Positions 30,739 through 43,744 of a stretch of 64,000 nt of DNA are shown piece by piece. The DNA is from Pelomyxa schiedti (Eukaryota; Evosea; Pelobiontida; Pelomyxidae), in the NCBI GenBank assembly GCA_020536535.1, contig JAHLWZ010000820.1, positions 49,106 through 113,105 on the forward strand. The letters run 5' to 3'. The notes beneath the pieces were generated by a model, which was not told the origin of the DNA, searched no databases, and saw only the letters and a list, made by a program, of their open reading frames with translations. The position numbers and the translations under genes were made by a program. How positions within the stretch are numbered: position 1 is the first letter of the stretch; the number at the start of each line of letters is the position of its first letter.

Positions 30739-32365
30739 TCAGGGTTCGTCCTCACTTGAGCTCGTTTCGGATTTGGTGTGGCAGTTGCTTTTGGATTTGG
30801 CACAAAGGGAGCAAACTCTCTTTGTTTTTCTGGGTGCTGATGGAGCTGGTATCTTCCTGAGGCAAGATTCACACACAACCTGCTGGCACTCAGTGCATTC
30901 TGCTCTAGTCTCAGAACTTAGTTTGCTTTTGCATATTTTGCACTTCTCTATGTTGAGTGTGACAGGTGGTGTTTTTGCTGTGGTTTTTGATGTGCTGGAG
31001 GTTGCTGTTGATGTTGAGGTTGAGGTTGAAGTTTTTGCTGAACTGGAACTGGAACAGCCTGTTGATTGTGATGATGGTTTTGTGGTTGTTGCTGTTGCTG
31101 CTGTTAATGTTGTTGGTGTTTTGCTGGTGGTTACAATCCTTGATGATTTTACACTGCCTTTGCCTCCTTTGCCTGTTGGTCTTGTTATCCTTTCACCTTC
31201 ACTTCCAATCTCACTGTCATCCTCACTGGAATCTTCCTCACTGGTCGCTGTTGTGCTAGAAGAAGTAGGTTTTGGAGTAGCAGTGATAACTTTTTTCCTG
31301 GATACAGCAGATTCTTCAGAGGTTTCTTCTTCAATAGTTTCTGAGTCTTCCTCGGTGTTTGAAGAAGGTTTGTTCTCAACTACTTTGGCACTTGTTATGG
31401 GTGTTGCTTTGGCACTTGCTTTTTGTGAAGTTGAAGTTGGCTTACTTCCTTGTTGTCTAGAGGAAGATCCACGTGTGGTAGGTGGTGTGCCAACTTTGAT
31501 TTTTCTTTTTGGCTCATCCTTTTTATAGTCATCTTCAGAATCACTTTCTGGATCAGTGATATCACTATCCACAACGGGTTTGGTATCCCCAGGCTTTTGC
31601 AATGGAATCCAATCTCCTTGGCGAAGATCAAAGGGCCTCACACGGTGAACAGGAGGATCGAAAACTACAAGTACTGAAACGATTTAAATAATAGAAGCAT
31701 GGGGGAAAGCTGCTTACCAGAAGCGGTATTACATTTATAGCCAGGAATGTTAAGCCTATGGTATTATAGTTTAAAAAACGGATTTAGAGTAAGAGTGGAC
31801 AAACAAATAAGTACCTGTCATTAGCAGCTACCATTTTCCAGCACTTGTTAACCCACTTGGCAACAGCGCGAATGACACTCCTCTCAGCCATTCCTGCATC
31901 CATTTCCTGTGCAGCCTACAAACAAACAAAAAATAAAGAAAACTTAGTTATTTCACTCCAGTTTGTTTTTGGCAAGCAGAGCAGACCAAATTTTCGTTTC
32001 TTATTAATAAGTTGGTCGAGTGAATCACTCTCATAAAGAGTGTGTTTGCACGAAAGTGAAAGTGTGCCGCGCACCTCGTTGTCGAAAATTCCCCTGAGAA
32101 AAGCAGTCGCCGACGTAATGAGAGGCCGGCGCGCGGCGTCGCCAATCGTGGCGAGGGACGTCTGCAATTGGACGGGGAACCCAGCCGCGCCCTCGAGGTC
32201 CTCGCGGCTCGTGAGCACGTAGAACTGAATCCACGACAGCGAGGTGGCGGTCTGCGACAGCAGCAGCTTCTGGAGGGAGCTGCACGCCGGGCCCACGGCG
32301 CCCCGCAGGCCCCGGTTCACTGCCGCCTCGACCTTCTGCCGAGCAGTGAGCTCCTTCTTGCCCAT
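30739..32365 (-). CDS. Unidentified protein with helical N-terminus and C-terminal zinc-finger-like motif
   Basis: The first exon (32365 to about 32045) encodes a helical domain beginning MGKKELTARQKVEAAVNRGL, with LQKLLLSQTATSLSWIQFYV and LITSATAFLRGIFDNEVRG. Short exons follow (EMDAGMAERSVIRAVAKWVN, then HRLNIPGYKCNTASG and VVFDPPVHRVRPFDLRQGD). The last exon (31641-30739) is a long Ser/Thr/Glu/Lys-rich disordered region ending in a compact cysteine cluster: CKICKSKLSSETRAECTEC, then VCESCLR and VCSLCAKSK. The C-x2-C pairs look like a cross-braced zinc finger of the RING/PHD/FYVE kind, but no histidine ligand is obvious. I do not recognise the N-terminal domain. It shares a 99-bp divergent gap with the METTL10 gene, so the two are probably co-expressed. 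The large plus-strand ORF opposite its last exon is a shadow of the Ser/Thr-rich region. Confidence 0.7.
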
Positions 32366-32464
32366 TCCACCGCGGCAGTTCGTGGCCGATCGACCGTCGC
32401 TTTACAGTTTTCTTTGTTTGTTTGGGTCGTTGATCAGATCGTCTGATTGCCAATTCGGGATTTC
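32366..32464. promoter_or_regulatory. Bidirectional promoter gap (99 bp)
   Basis: Only 99 bp separate the start codons of the minus-strand gene at 32365 and the plus-strand METTL10 gene at 32465, so both 5' leaders and promoters must fit here. It contains TTTTCTTTGTTTGTTTGG and TTGATCAGATCGTCTGATTG; the latter has a TCAGA/TCTGA dyad. No TATA box is evident. The promoter call rests on layout, not on a recognised motif. Confidence 0.5.
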
Positions 32465-33645
32465 ATGGCAGCGGTGCCCGGGGTGTCGAACGATAACGAG
32501 GCTACGGTGGAGACAGAGGGCGCCACAGTGACAGAGCAAGAAACAACCGAGGGCGAAGGAGGACTCGAGGAGGAGTGCAACTGCGCCGAGGGAGCTGAAG
32601 GGGAGGAGGACGGAGAAGGGGGAGGGGAGGGGGAACCAGCAGCAGAGGTAGAGGAGGACGGGGAGGGGGAGGGGGAGGGGGAAGAGGAGGAGGAAGAAGA
32701 GGACGACTGTAGGCTTGTCAAGAGCAAGTTGGGAACAAAGACCTAGTATGCCATTCCACACCATTACCTTTTTTTTTGTTGTTATTTATCTTGATGGTGC
32801 TTCTAGCTGGGATGACACATATTCGAGGGAAATAGGCAACTTTGACAACACCGGCGATGTGGGGACCGTGTGGTTTGGATCACCAGTTCTGGCCAAAGTC
32901 GTCACCTGCGTTGTATCGCTTCCTGGGATCACCAAGTCCTCGTCTGTTTTAGACATTGGTGCTTTTTCCCAGTTTTTTTAGTCGTTATGTTAATCTCTGT
33001 ATAGGCACTGGGAATGGTCTAACGCTTATCACTCTGGTTTTCTTTCTTTTTAAAAACATTTAAAAATTAAATAGCAAACGAAAAATAAACAAATGACTTC
33101 TTGTTTGGGCCAGGTAGGCTGCCAAGTATGGCTTCACCAGCCTTGTCGGCAGCGATTTCTCTGAGCCTGCAGTACAACTTGCTACGAAAATTTCTGCCAA
33201 ACGGGGCTTGGACATTAAATTTATAGTTGATGATGTGACTCATTCCATCATTGATCACAAGTGTGTCCCAAATATTGGTACCCCATATCCTATCACAATT
33301 AATCATAAGCCAAGATTCCAGCTTGTGATAGATAAAGGAACATTTGATGCTATAGCACTCACACAGCAAACCGAGCGGGAGGAGAAAAAGGAACAGTACC
33401 GGCGAGCCATTGTGTCCTTCCTGCAACCACCACCAGCCATTTCATACTTTGTCATCACGTCGTGCAATTTTACCACAGCTGAACTGCGTGAATTCTTTGG
33501 GCCAGGCACCTTCCCCCTTTTTCCCTTTCTCATCCCTTGACCTAGTTCATTAGTCTTGCACTACCACAGCCAACTAGAGTACCCTGTATTTACATTTGGG
33601 GGAAAACAAGGAAGTACCAACAGCACAGCCATTTTCTGCCTCTGA
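32465..33645 (+). CDS. METTL10/EFM4-type protein-lysine methyltransferase (eEF1A)
   Basis: Class I SAM-dependent methyltransferase; the yeast and human relatives methylate a lysine of elongation factor 1A in the cytosol. The first exon encodes an unusual Glu/Gly-rich tail (about 32520-32705) before KSKLGTK. Catalytic exons then give SWDDTYSREIGNFDNTGDVG and VWFG. Motif I is VLDIG plus TGNG, split by an intron at about 32961-33003. Next come AKYGFTSLVGSDFSEPAVQL (acidic loop), IDKGTFDAIAL and FVITSCNFTTAELREFF, and the end FPV-like segment EYPVFTFGGKQGS...AIFCL before TGA 33643-33645. Each matches the human METTL10 order, and the roughly 200-residue core matches the family's size. The acidic N-terminal extension is specific to this gene. 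Confidence 0.92.
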
Positions 33646-33945
33646 TTTTGGAATTTTCTTTTGCCTTCCCTGTAAAAACCCCAACCTTCGTTTTTAATTT
33701 TACTTGTAGTACGGGATACTGTTCTCTTCTGAAATCCTTTGTTCTCGGCCAGTCAACACGCCCAAGGTTGGGCCATTCCGAAATTGTGACTGTCAGGCCG
33801 TTCGGCACTTTTTCGTGAAACACCAAGTTCAAGATCTTGGTTCGGAACAAAAACAAACAAAGGTGAAATTGGCGCCGACCTTACCGCCAGGGCCCAGTTC
33901 CACCAGTTTGACAGGTCGCCAGCCCCAAAAACCACACGACGCGGC

Positions 33946-36900
33946 ATGTTCAACATTTTTGGCACGACTACGCGGGAGGTGGGCCTCTGCGGCACCCTGG
34001 ACGTGCCCCACGTGTGCAACGTAGCAGTGGCCGTGTCGCCCCTCACTGGCGTCGAGACAGTGGCCTTCGCAACGAGGGCCCACAACGGCGTGGGGCAGCT
34101 CATTGGCGGCACCAGGTCTGTGTGTAGTTCGCTATCTCGCACTTAAAGTGCCACTTTGGCACTGCTACCCCGTTCAAACTAAAAACCAACCGATCGACCA
34201 ACACACTCCAGAGTGCACGTGGAGTGCAGATTTGTAGGGGGGGATGTGCAGGGCCAAAAGGGCGGGTGGTCTCGCAAGGTCGTGCCCCCAAAGCCCGCCG
34301 TGTTGAACGCCAACGCAACTTGCGTCGCCCTTGTTGACGACGGCACCAGGCTCGTCCACGACGCCGGCAGAACTCCTCCGACTCTCTTGGTCAGTGACAT
34401 ACTGGGTAATGTAACGTTTCTGGGTTTTTCCTTCCCATAACTTACTGAACCCACCCCTTCCCCCCCCTTGTTGCAGCACTGGACAAGAACCCGCGCATGA
34501 TCCCTCGGTTTGAGATTCCTCACCCAGGCGCATCCTTTGTTTCCGCCTGCAAGTTCATCCAATCGTCTTCGCTCATCACTCTATCCAATGGGCGCGATAG
34601 CTCTCTTCTGAATATCTGGCGCGTACCTCGCAGCACTCCTGCTCCTCGCCCTATCAATTCTGAGCACAGCCACCTTATGACTCCGCCTCCTCCGCAATCA
34701 CTTTCGCTCATTGAAAGTGTTCCGTGCGCCCCATCACCTGCGTTTGTGGACACGCTGAACTCTTTTGCCGCCATTGCAAGTGAAGCTGGCGGAGTATCTC
34801 TGTGGGATATAACTCGCAATGCACAGATAACTACTGTGGACGTCCCTGCAGCTGTATGCTGCCGGTTTATAGCTCCCTCAATGCTAGTAGCCTGTGGCCC
34901 AAAGGAGACCAGTGTGCATGACTTAAGAATCCCTGAGCTGTCTCCTTCATCTATTCAGCCACCTTACAGCAGCCCATCCTCGACATCCACAACCACAACT
35001 ACATCCACAACGACATCAGCAGCACTACCTGCAATTAATGCATCATCCGCACTCACCTCGCGTGTGGCCTTGTTCCGGCACAATCATTCCTGTACTTGTT
35101 ACTGCTGCATGCCCCTGGGGGACGGGCCCATTATCATGACAGGCTGCAGTGTCGGAATGTTGTTATTTGACCTAAGACGGCCAGACCAAGTCCAATATCT
35201 ATGTAGTACAATGCCTCACCTACGCTGCTGTGATGCATATGGTCCCTTGACAGTGGCTTGTGGTGAAGCCCATGTAAAGACATACCACACAAAAAGTAAC
35301 ATCCACACTATGTGTGATAGGGAGTAAAGTGTTTCAGGTTTAATATCGCTTGGTCTCGAATCTCTCTCCGACCCTTCACCTCGGGTTGACTTGTTTTCTC
35401 CAATCTGTAATTTTCCTTACAAAATAAACTTGAGAGCTTCCCCAGCTCACATCTCTAATTTTGCTTTCAGCATTTAGCCATATTGACGTCTGGCTACCAG
35501 GAAATTGGGCGCGAAAGCAATTTGATGTAAATTTGCTTTCCACTGAAATTCAACTGCGCAAGGACAACCAGATTATTGATATAATTCACCTAACAGATAT
35601 CAACATGGCCGCATCCAGGTATGGATATATGGATCAATAATCACTTATGTACTCTTTTTTAACAGAGATGCTTCACGGGAGAGATTAGTGCTTTTCACAA
35701 ATTTTGGTGTGAAATATGAATTAGCAGTACCGCCTTCCCCTTTTCTGGATACCCTAGAGAACTACATTTCTGAAATGCCAAGGGCTGCACTCGGAAATCA
35801 TTTAAGAGAAGAAGACTTTGTCATGGAATCTAATGTAGAAACCCTCCAAACAAACTGTCATTCAGCTCACATTTTCCAGCCTTTTGAACAAGGAAGTTAT
35901 GGCAATGTATTTGTGGGGAGGAGGAAACGTTCAGTGGATAACATGCGCTATGCTATCAAGAGATTGAAGAAACCTTTTGTCTGCATGTCTCCTAAAGATA
36001 AGGAAGACTTTATGAGAGAAGTTTCCGCTCTTGCCCATACGCATCATCAGTTTGTTCTCAATGCACTGGGTTTCTATCAAACGGTATTAAATTATGTGCC
36101 AAGAAGGAATCTGATCACATTTAGTCAGATGGGTACCTGTGCCTTGTTACAGAATATATCGGTGGGGGAGATTTGACACGATACTTATATGATCCTGCCA
36201 AGTATCCAATGAATACTCAACAGGTCTTCAAGCTTGCTTACAACGTTAGTAACTCAGTCTCCGAGTGACTACTTAATTGCGTTTGACAGTTTAGCCTGGG
36301 GATGGAATATATTCACCAGATTAATCTCATGCACAGGTTCAGTTATCTTTCCACTTTTTGTAAATCTTAAGAATAGCAAAGGGATCTCAAGGTTTTTTTT
36401 GTATTGAATTGAAACTATGGTGACCATTTTAGCCTGCTAATATCCTAGTTCAATCTTGGGCAAGCTTTTCTATCAAAATTGGTTTCATACCTGTACCTCT
36501 ATTTTTTTTTTAATGACCCAAATAGCTGACTTCGGATTGGCAAGAATGGCTGATAGTAACAACTTGAGTTTCACTGCTCATGTGGGGACTCATGCGTATG
36601 CCTTTTATTTTCAGGAAAAGTGCTAACTGATAAATTAAGGTACACGGCCCCTGAAATCGATGCCTCGGGGGAATACGACAAATCGATTGATATTTTTGCA
36701 TTTGGTATTTTTTTGTGGGCGTGCTGTAGCTGGTGATTTCTTTGGGTTATAGTTACAAGGTATTATTCTGTGGGAAATGGTTACAAGAAAGCGTCCCTGG
36801 ATATATGAATACCGCCCAGCAGAAGTCGTTTACCTCAAGTCATTGTAGGCCTCTATCCCTTAATTCATTGAATTCACATGTGCAAGAGGAAAACGACCAA

Positions 36901-37610
36901 CAATCCCACCTGACACCAATCCAAAGTTAGCGTCACTTATTGAACGATGCTGGCACCAGAACGTTGAGTCCAGGCCAGCATTCACGGATATTGTAAGGGA
37001 ATTGACAGGTAAGAGTTGTAGCCCCAATTTTCTTTAACATGCCATAGAGGCCTGTCCAAACGTGGCTGCCTTGTTTTGCACTTCTAACCCTCTTACTGCT
37101 ACTCGGGGTCCAAATGCTATTTTTTCCAGTGTGCAATCGGCAGCTATCATGTCAACTACACCGTTATCTTCTTCAAGTCATTTACATGCGAATTCTCAAT
37201 TACCGTTTGCATCTTTAAGCCCAAATCCTGTGAAAACCCAAGCCCCGCCGATAACACCGGCGGTTCCACCTCCCGATTCACATGTAACGGCCAAATCACC
37301 TGAAATCATATCCCCGAAAGGCGACAGGCAATCCGATCCAACATTTCGGTATGCGGGACCACATAGTTTCCTGCTCTCTAACTTTCATTACTATCTCCCA
37401 GAAGCTCCAGCACTGCAGCCACCCCAGCAAGTCGCCTGGTTTGTAAAAATGTAATCAAATGATACTAACACACCCAAAAGTATGCCACAACAGGGGAACC
37501 TGTGTGCAAGAAATGTGGAGCGAGAATCCCTCCTGCTGGTGAGGTATGACTTTACTTTTCAAATGCAAAGTAAAAGTACATAGTGTGCCTGTGATCCTCC
37601 CTTGTTTTAA
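33946..37610 (+). CDS. Propeller-like + TKL protein kinase, tandem copy A
   Basis: N-terminal half (about 33946-35330, first exon MFNIFGTTTREVGLCG) is beta-rich with WD-like strands (GGVSLWDITRNA, ETSVHDLRIPE, VGMLLFDLRRPDQ) and a cysteine patch CTCYCC. The next exons contain VWLPGNWARKQFDVNLLSTE. The kinase domain follows: FEQGSYGNVFVGRRKR (Gly loop), YAIKRLKKPF (VAIK Lys), FMREVSALAHTHHQFVLNAL, EYIHQINLMHR/DLK/PANILV (catalytic loop over three exons), IADFGLARM, TAPEI, SIDIFAFGIILWEMVT and RPTIPPDTNPKLASLIERCW. This is a TKL-type serine/threonine kinase with all catalytic residues present. The DLK of HRDLK is encoded by a 10-nt microexon at 36382-36391. A Ser/Pro-rich tail and a C-terminal CKKCGARIPPAGE/CAC cluster end at TAA 37608-37610. 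It is 314 bp upstream of its paralogue. Signal and substrate unknown. Confidence 0.85.
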
Positions 37611-37923
37611 GGGCTGATGGAGAAAACTTGTTTCTAATGTTTGTATCTTGTACTATCAAGTAATAGAAGGAAGGCAATGAAATCTTGAAAAATAAACTCC
37701 GCTTGACTCTCACAAACGAATTTATAAAAGGAAAGAATACATGAGCGCGGGTTCTGTTCCCTTTTCGGGTTGCAGGGCACAGGTGTCACTTTTTTCTACG
37801 ATTCGAATCGAACTGCATCAAAACCGGAACGAAACTGAAGAGAAGAAGTCAAAAAAAAAGAAAACAAAAACTACAAGGGAGAGCCAAGATCTCCGTACCG
37901 TCGCTACACAAGGAGATCCAAAC

Positions 37924-40900
37924 ATGTGGTGGTCAGGGAAACGAGAGGTGGGTCTAACAGCAGCCATCGTAGAGAGAAACGTGCGTCAAGTAGCGGTGGC
38001 TCGAAACCGCAATGGCGGTGAATCGCTTGCATTTGCTTCACGAAACCACACGGCAATGGGGCAGTTGATAGGCGGCACGGGCGTAATTCTACGCCCGTCA
38101 AGAGGCGGCGAGCCGACGAGAGTGAGGCCCCCCAAGCCAGCCGTGCTTAACGCGAATGCCGTTTGTGTGGCTCTTACGTCGGACGGTGGATTGGTGGCAC
38201 ACGACGCAGGGAGGTCTCAGCCTTCCCTCCTGGTCAGTGAGCTATCTGAATGTATGCCTCATACACATTATTTGGCGAAGTATTGAGTCTCTTTCTTTTT
38301 TTCTTTAGTACCAAAGCCAAGAATCACACCAAGGTATGAAGCAGTGCATAGAGATGCTTTATCTATTACCGCATGTAAATTTATCCCAGGCCAGGATCAT
38401 TTTGCATTGGTTACAGCTTCAACTCCGGCTCCTTCTTCAGGGGCACAACCACGTGTAACCATTTGGGCATGTGACTCGGAGTCGTCACCTTTTACCCACT
38501 CTTCAACGTCAATAAATGTTCAACCTCTCTCACCAAAGCTGCCTCTCTCTTGTCCTGGCAACCCTTTTTCGCTTGACACAAGTGAAACAAAAGTAGCTGC
38601 AGCATGCGGTGCGGCGGGTATTGCTGTGTGGGATACACATAGGGGAGAAATGGTATTTTCAGCAGATGTTGCTAGTGCTGTGTGCTGTAACTTCTGCAAT
38701 AATGATTCTATGATTGCTGTATGCACAGAAAAGGATGTGTCTGTTTATGATTTAAGAATTGGGGATTCTTCAGGCACAAAATCCAGCCCTACGATGCCAA
38801 ATCCTATTCCAATTCCTTTGAGTACTTCTTCAGGTCTGACTACGACACCTACTACACCGTCAACTTCTTTCACTTCTTCAAATTCTGCTTCTTCCATGGA
38901 CGCAGCCGTGGCAATTGCAGAGGCAGCAACGCTTGATACACCGCCCATACTACCACACCCTTCACCAGTACTGTCGCACCCTTCACCAAGACTGCCATCT
39001 CCTTCACCAATTCTACCACCTCCTTCCCCTCAATCAATCCACGCAACCCCTCCAACGCCACACCTTCTATTGCCAACCCCACCTCCTCCAAAATCGCGAA
39101 CTCCAACACCGTCTCCACCACCCACCCCACCACTTCCTCCATATCCACAATCTCCTCCACCCCTTCCAAGCTTTGGCACTACATCCGTTGTTACCCCGTG
39201 GTCTCCAGCTAGAGTATCTCTGTTTCAACATAATCACCCATCAGCTCGCTGCACATGCTTTTGCTGCTCCTGCCTAGGAGATAGCCCCATCATACTTACA
39301 GGGTGCAGTTTAGGCATGGCGTTATTTGATATTAGGCGTGGTGACAGGTAACTCAAAATGCCTTGCATTTTTAACAGGTTTTCTAGACCCCACTATGTAT
39401 GTGATGCAATGCCATGTGTCCGTTGCAGTTCTGTAGCGGGAACAACAACAGTTATCTGTGGGCAGGAGCACATCAAGCGTTATCACACAAAGAGTATAAA
39501 CTCCTACAACAGTATCTTGAAAGATAACCAGCAAATCAGGTCTAATCTCCTTAGCTGATGTTCACCCTGATACAAGTCTTGAAAATGACCGTAGTAAGTT
39601 TTCTTGGATGTATAAGGATACCTCTAATTCCTTTAAGGGATTGTAAAGCAGTTTCGCCCCATACCAGTCAAGCTTCCCGACAAATGGGTACATCGAAGTT
39701 ATGATGTATACGTTCTACCCACAGAAATTCAAATACGAAATTCTGCTGATGAAGTTATTGACATTATCCATTTATCTGAACTGAACATGTCTGCAACCAG
39801 GTATTGAGGGTTCAGTGAGGTGCCAAGAGGCTCCATTAACAAAGAATAAAAAGGGAGCTCACACGCAACGGATTGGTGTTGGTCACTCACGCGGGTGCCA
39901 AGTTCTTCTTCGCCATAAATGAACCACTAGAGACACTGGAATTAATTTCTCGACTCGCTTCAGAAATTCCAAGCCTTGGCTTAGGTACATCACTCAAGGC
40001 GGATGATTTTGACTTAGAACCAACAGTAAGTTATTTTTTTTTTTTTTGATTCACAAGTAAATGGCACATAGCCAATTGGGGAAGGCTTTTATGGAAATGT
40101 GTATATTGGTAGGAAAAAGAGGTCCACAGATAACACGCAATATGCAATAAAAAGGTTGAAAAAACCTTTTGTTGCCATGAACCAAAAGGAGCAAGACGAA
40201 TTCATGAGAGAAGTTACAGCTTTGGCTTCTATACGCCACAAATTTGTGTTGAGCAGCCTTGGTTACTTTCAAAAAGAAGGCCACCTTTGTCTGGTTACAG
40301 AATTCATTCCTGGTGGAAATCTTACAAGATATCTGTATGATCCTCACCGCTATCCAATGAGTGACATTCAAGTGTATCGACTTGCTTACAATGTAAACCA
40401 AAAGCAGCCAACTGTGGTTTTTAATAAATGCAGGTTGCCTGTGGGATGGAATACATTCACAGTCAAAAACTAATGCACAGGTAACTTTCTACTCTCATGA
40501 CTATCAAACTCACAACTTTCCAATAGAGATCTCAAGGTAAAAACCCTCCTTTTCACTGTGTAATAATTGCAGTAGCCAGCAAATATTTTGGTCCAAGACT
40601 GGACACATGCCATAATTAAAATAGGTTTCTACCCTTCCACTCTACACTTTTTGAAATAAAAATAAAACAAAGCCGACTTTGGCCTTGCAAGATGCTCGGA
40701 CAGTCACCAGTTTACTGCAAGTGTTGGTACTCCAGCGTATGCCCAAAATCTTCATTTGCTCCCATACTAACTTAAGCAGTTACTCTGCACCTGAAATGGA
40801 TATGGGTGGTGACTACACACAGTCGGTGGATGTTTTTTCCTTTGGGCTTATCTTGTGGGAAATGATTGCAAGAATATTGCCATGGAGTGAATTTCACCAA

Positions 40901-41525
40901 GCAACTGTTCTACTTAAAAAAATTCAGTGTGCAAAGAGGGTCATGTAACATCCATTCTTACTTTAAAAGGGGAGAGAGGCCCACCCTACCTCCTGCACAC
41001 CCTGATATTTGCGACCTGGTTAAGAAATGTTGGGCGCACACACCCTCAGCAAGACCAACATTTGCGGAAGTGCTGAACATCATTTCAAGTTCCTTCATCC
41101 ATTCCAATTCCTTCATAACCAAATCACAGCACAGTGTCCACAGGCAACCTGTTTACTTGTTCCAACCAAAGGCCCAAACCTCGACCCAATATCACCTAGT
41201 GTGCTTGGTTCTCCTGAAAGAATGGCCGATACAAACTTCAGGTACATATCCTTAAGGAATAGGTTTTTTTTATCAATCCCAGCACTTAGCACTGCACCTG
41301 CACCTAAACCCGATGAATCCAAGCTGGTGTGCAAACAAACTCCCAATTGCCCTTTTAACTGCAGCTAGTTTGCAACTGACCCAAGGAAAAAGAAAAGTGA
41401 AATTTGTAGCCACTGCAAGGCTGCCCTGCTGCCAAATGCCACGGCAAGTACCCAACGAGAAATGTTCGTTTTTTTTTTTTGACAAACCATAGATGTGCCT
41501 TACCTGCGGTCAATCTTGTTCATGA
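37924..41525 (+). CDS. Propeller-like + TKL protein kinase, tandem copy B
   Basis: Same architecture as the preceding gene in the same order. The first exon MWWSGKREVGLTA parallels copy A's REVGL; VRPPKPAVLNANAVCVAL matches A's VVPPKPAVLNANATCVAL; GDSPIILTGCSLGMALFDIR parallels A's GDGPIIMTGCSVGM. A Pro/Thr/Ser-rich insert (about 38770-39180) is longer than in A. Kinase motifs: IGEGFYGNVYIGRKKR, YAIKRLKKPF, FMREVTALASIRHKFVLSSL, LVTEFIPGGNLTRYLYD, MEYIHSQKLMHR/DLK/PANILV, ADFGLARCSDS, SAPEMDMGGDY and VDVFSFGLILWEMIARILPW. The HRDLK microexon is again exactly 10 nt (40527-40536). The tail has two C-x2-C pairs (CSHCKAALLP and MCLTCGQSC), a zinc ribbon, ending TGA 41523-41525. The start ATG 37924 is chosen because its frame aligns with copy A; an upstream in-frame ATG at 37741 would add a Lys-rich leader. 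Confidence 0.85.
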
Positions 41526-41647
41526 CACGAGAGTGCTAATTATCTAACTGGAAAAGAAGTGTAGGAGTATTACAAGAAGTTTTGCTTGAGAGCATCACCT
41601 CAAAAAAAAAAAAAAAAAGACAATTTTACAAGAGCTTTTATTATTCC

Positions 41648-42737
<1,090 letters not shown>

Positions 42738-43026
42738 CGCTTGGACTTTTTTTTTTTTATTTTTTTGTGTGTAAGTTTCTTGTGATTTCCTTTGGGAGGA
42801 AAAGTGGCCCCAACTGTGACAATTGGCTTTTTAGAAAAACAGAGTTCTACCGGTTCTTTTCTATTGGTGCCGGGGACGGGGGATCGGCGTCAACAAGTGA
42901 CATGTTAAATATGAGAAAATTAAGCGCAGGGGCTTCATAAAAAGCAAAAAAACCTACGTTGGTGAGAGGGAGATTTGTGCTTGTGTTGCGTAGATCCCTC
43001 ACGTGAGTCCTCAACAACTACAAACT

Positions 43027-43744
43027 ATGTTAAAGGTGTGTGTTAGCTGTACTTTGGTCGGCACTGATGGTTGTCTCGCGTCCCGTTGACTTGCTTTTCT
43101 TTCTTTCGGGATTTTGTACATCTTGTTTGTTTAGGTCAGATACAACGGGACTTCTTTTCTCTTTGGAGGCGAGCGGTACGACCCCTTCGAATAAGCGTTA
43201 TCTTGACTCCCTTCTCACCTAAAAATACAAGAATTCAGGTTTAATCACGGCTACATTGTGGTGAAAATCAATGTGTCTCCTATTGGATGGAACCACGAAG
43301 TTGGACTGGTCTGCACAACTGACTCGTGGGTGACAGGTTGTCTAACAACCGTGTGCTAGTCTAACACAATACTTAGTCCACCACTGTTATGCGTACTGGG
43401 TACATAATGATGACACTGGAGAAGAAAATTGGGAAGTTGCACTGTGCCTAAACCGAAGCAGTTTTTCTTCAGCCACTCACATACAAGTTCTTATTCTCGT
43501 TCCTTATTCTATTTGGAAACTGTGCCAATAGATAAAATTTGCTATCTATGCCAAAGACACCTTCAGGAACACGACTTCCTGGGATAACAACGATATGCTC
43601 AACTATGAGGTCAACATTGCTGAATTGTGGGAAACCCCTGCACAAAAGACAGAGCCATTCACCGAGGGACGTATAGCTTGTGCTTTTTCCCTTGACCCCC
43701 TTGTATCCAACCAAGAAAACATTGGAACAGCAAGATTCTTTTAG
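43027..43744 (+). CDS. Stand-alone CBM21 carbohydrate-binding protein
   Basis: Five exons join exactly in phase: 43027-43035 (9 nt, Met-Leu-Lys), 43135-43175, 43239-43336, 43377-43486 and 43532-43744, giving 156 residues. The product is almost entirely one CBM21 domain, the starch/glycogen-binding module found in glucoamylases and in PP1 glycogen-targeting subunits. The order of conserved blocks fits: GYIVVKINVSPIGWNHEVGL, TTDSWVT, HHCYAYWVHN, ENWEVAL and KFAIYAKD...SWDNNDMLNYEV, the last being the family's WDNNxxxNY signature. No second domain and no signal peptide are visible. No RVxF motif for PP1 docking is obvious, although KVRYNGTSFLF at the N-terminus is near that form. A cytosolic glycogen-binding adaptor is the likely role (inference). 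Confidence 0.85.

Noticed and set aside
30719-31528. Plus-strand 269-codon ORF rich in Val/Leu that looks like a membrane protein
   Set aside because: It is the complement of a Ser/Thr/Lys-rich disordered exon on the minus strand that ends in a sensible cysteine cluster; Val/Leu richness is a by-product of the antisense reading.
38745-39277. Overlapping ORFs on both strands (Val/Glu-rich and His/Gln-rich)
   Set aside because: Alternate-frame readings of the Pro/Ser/Thr-rich insert of kinase copy B.
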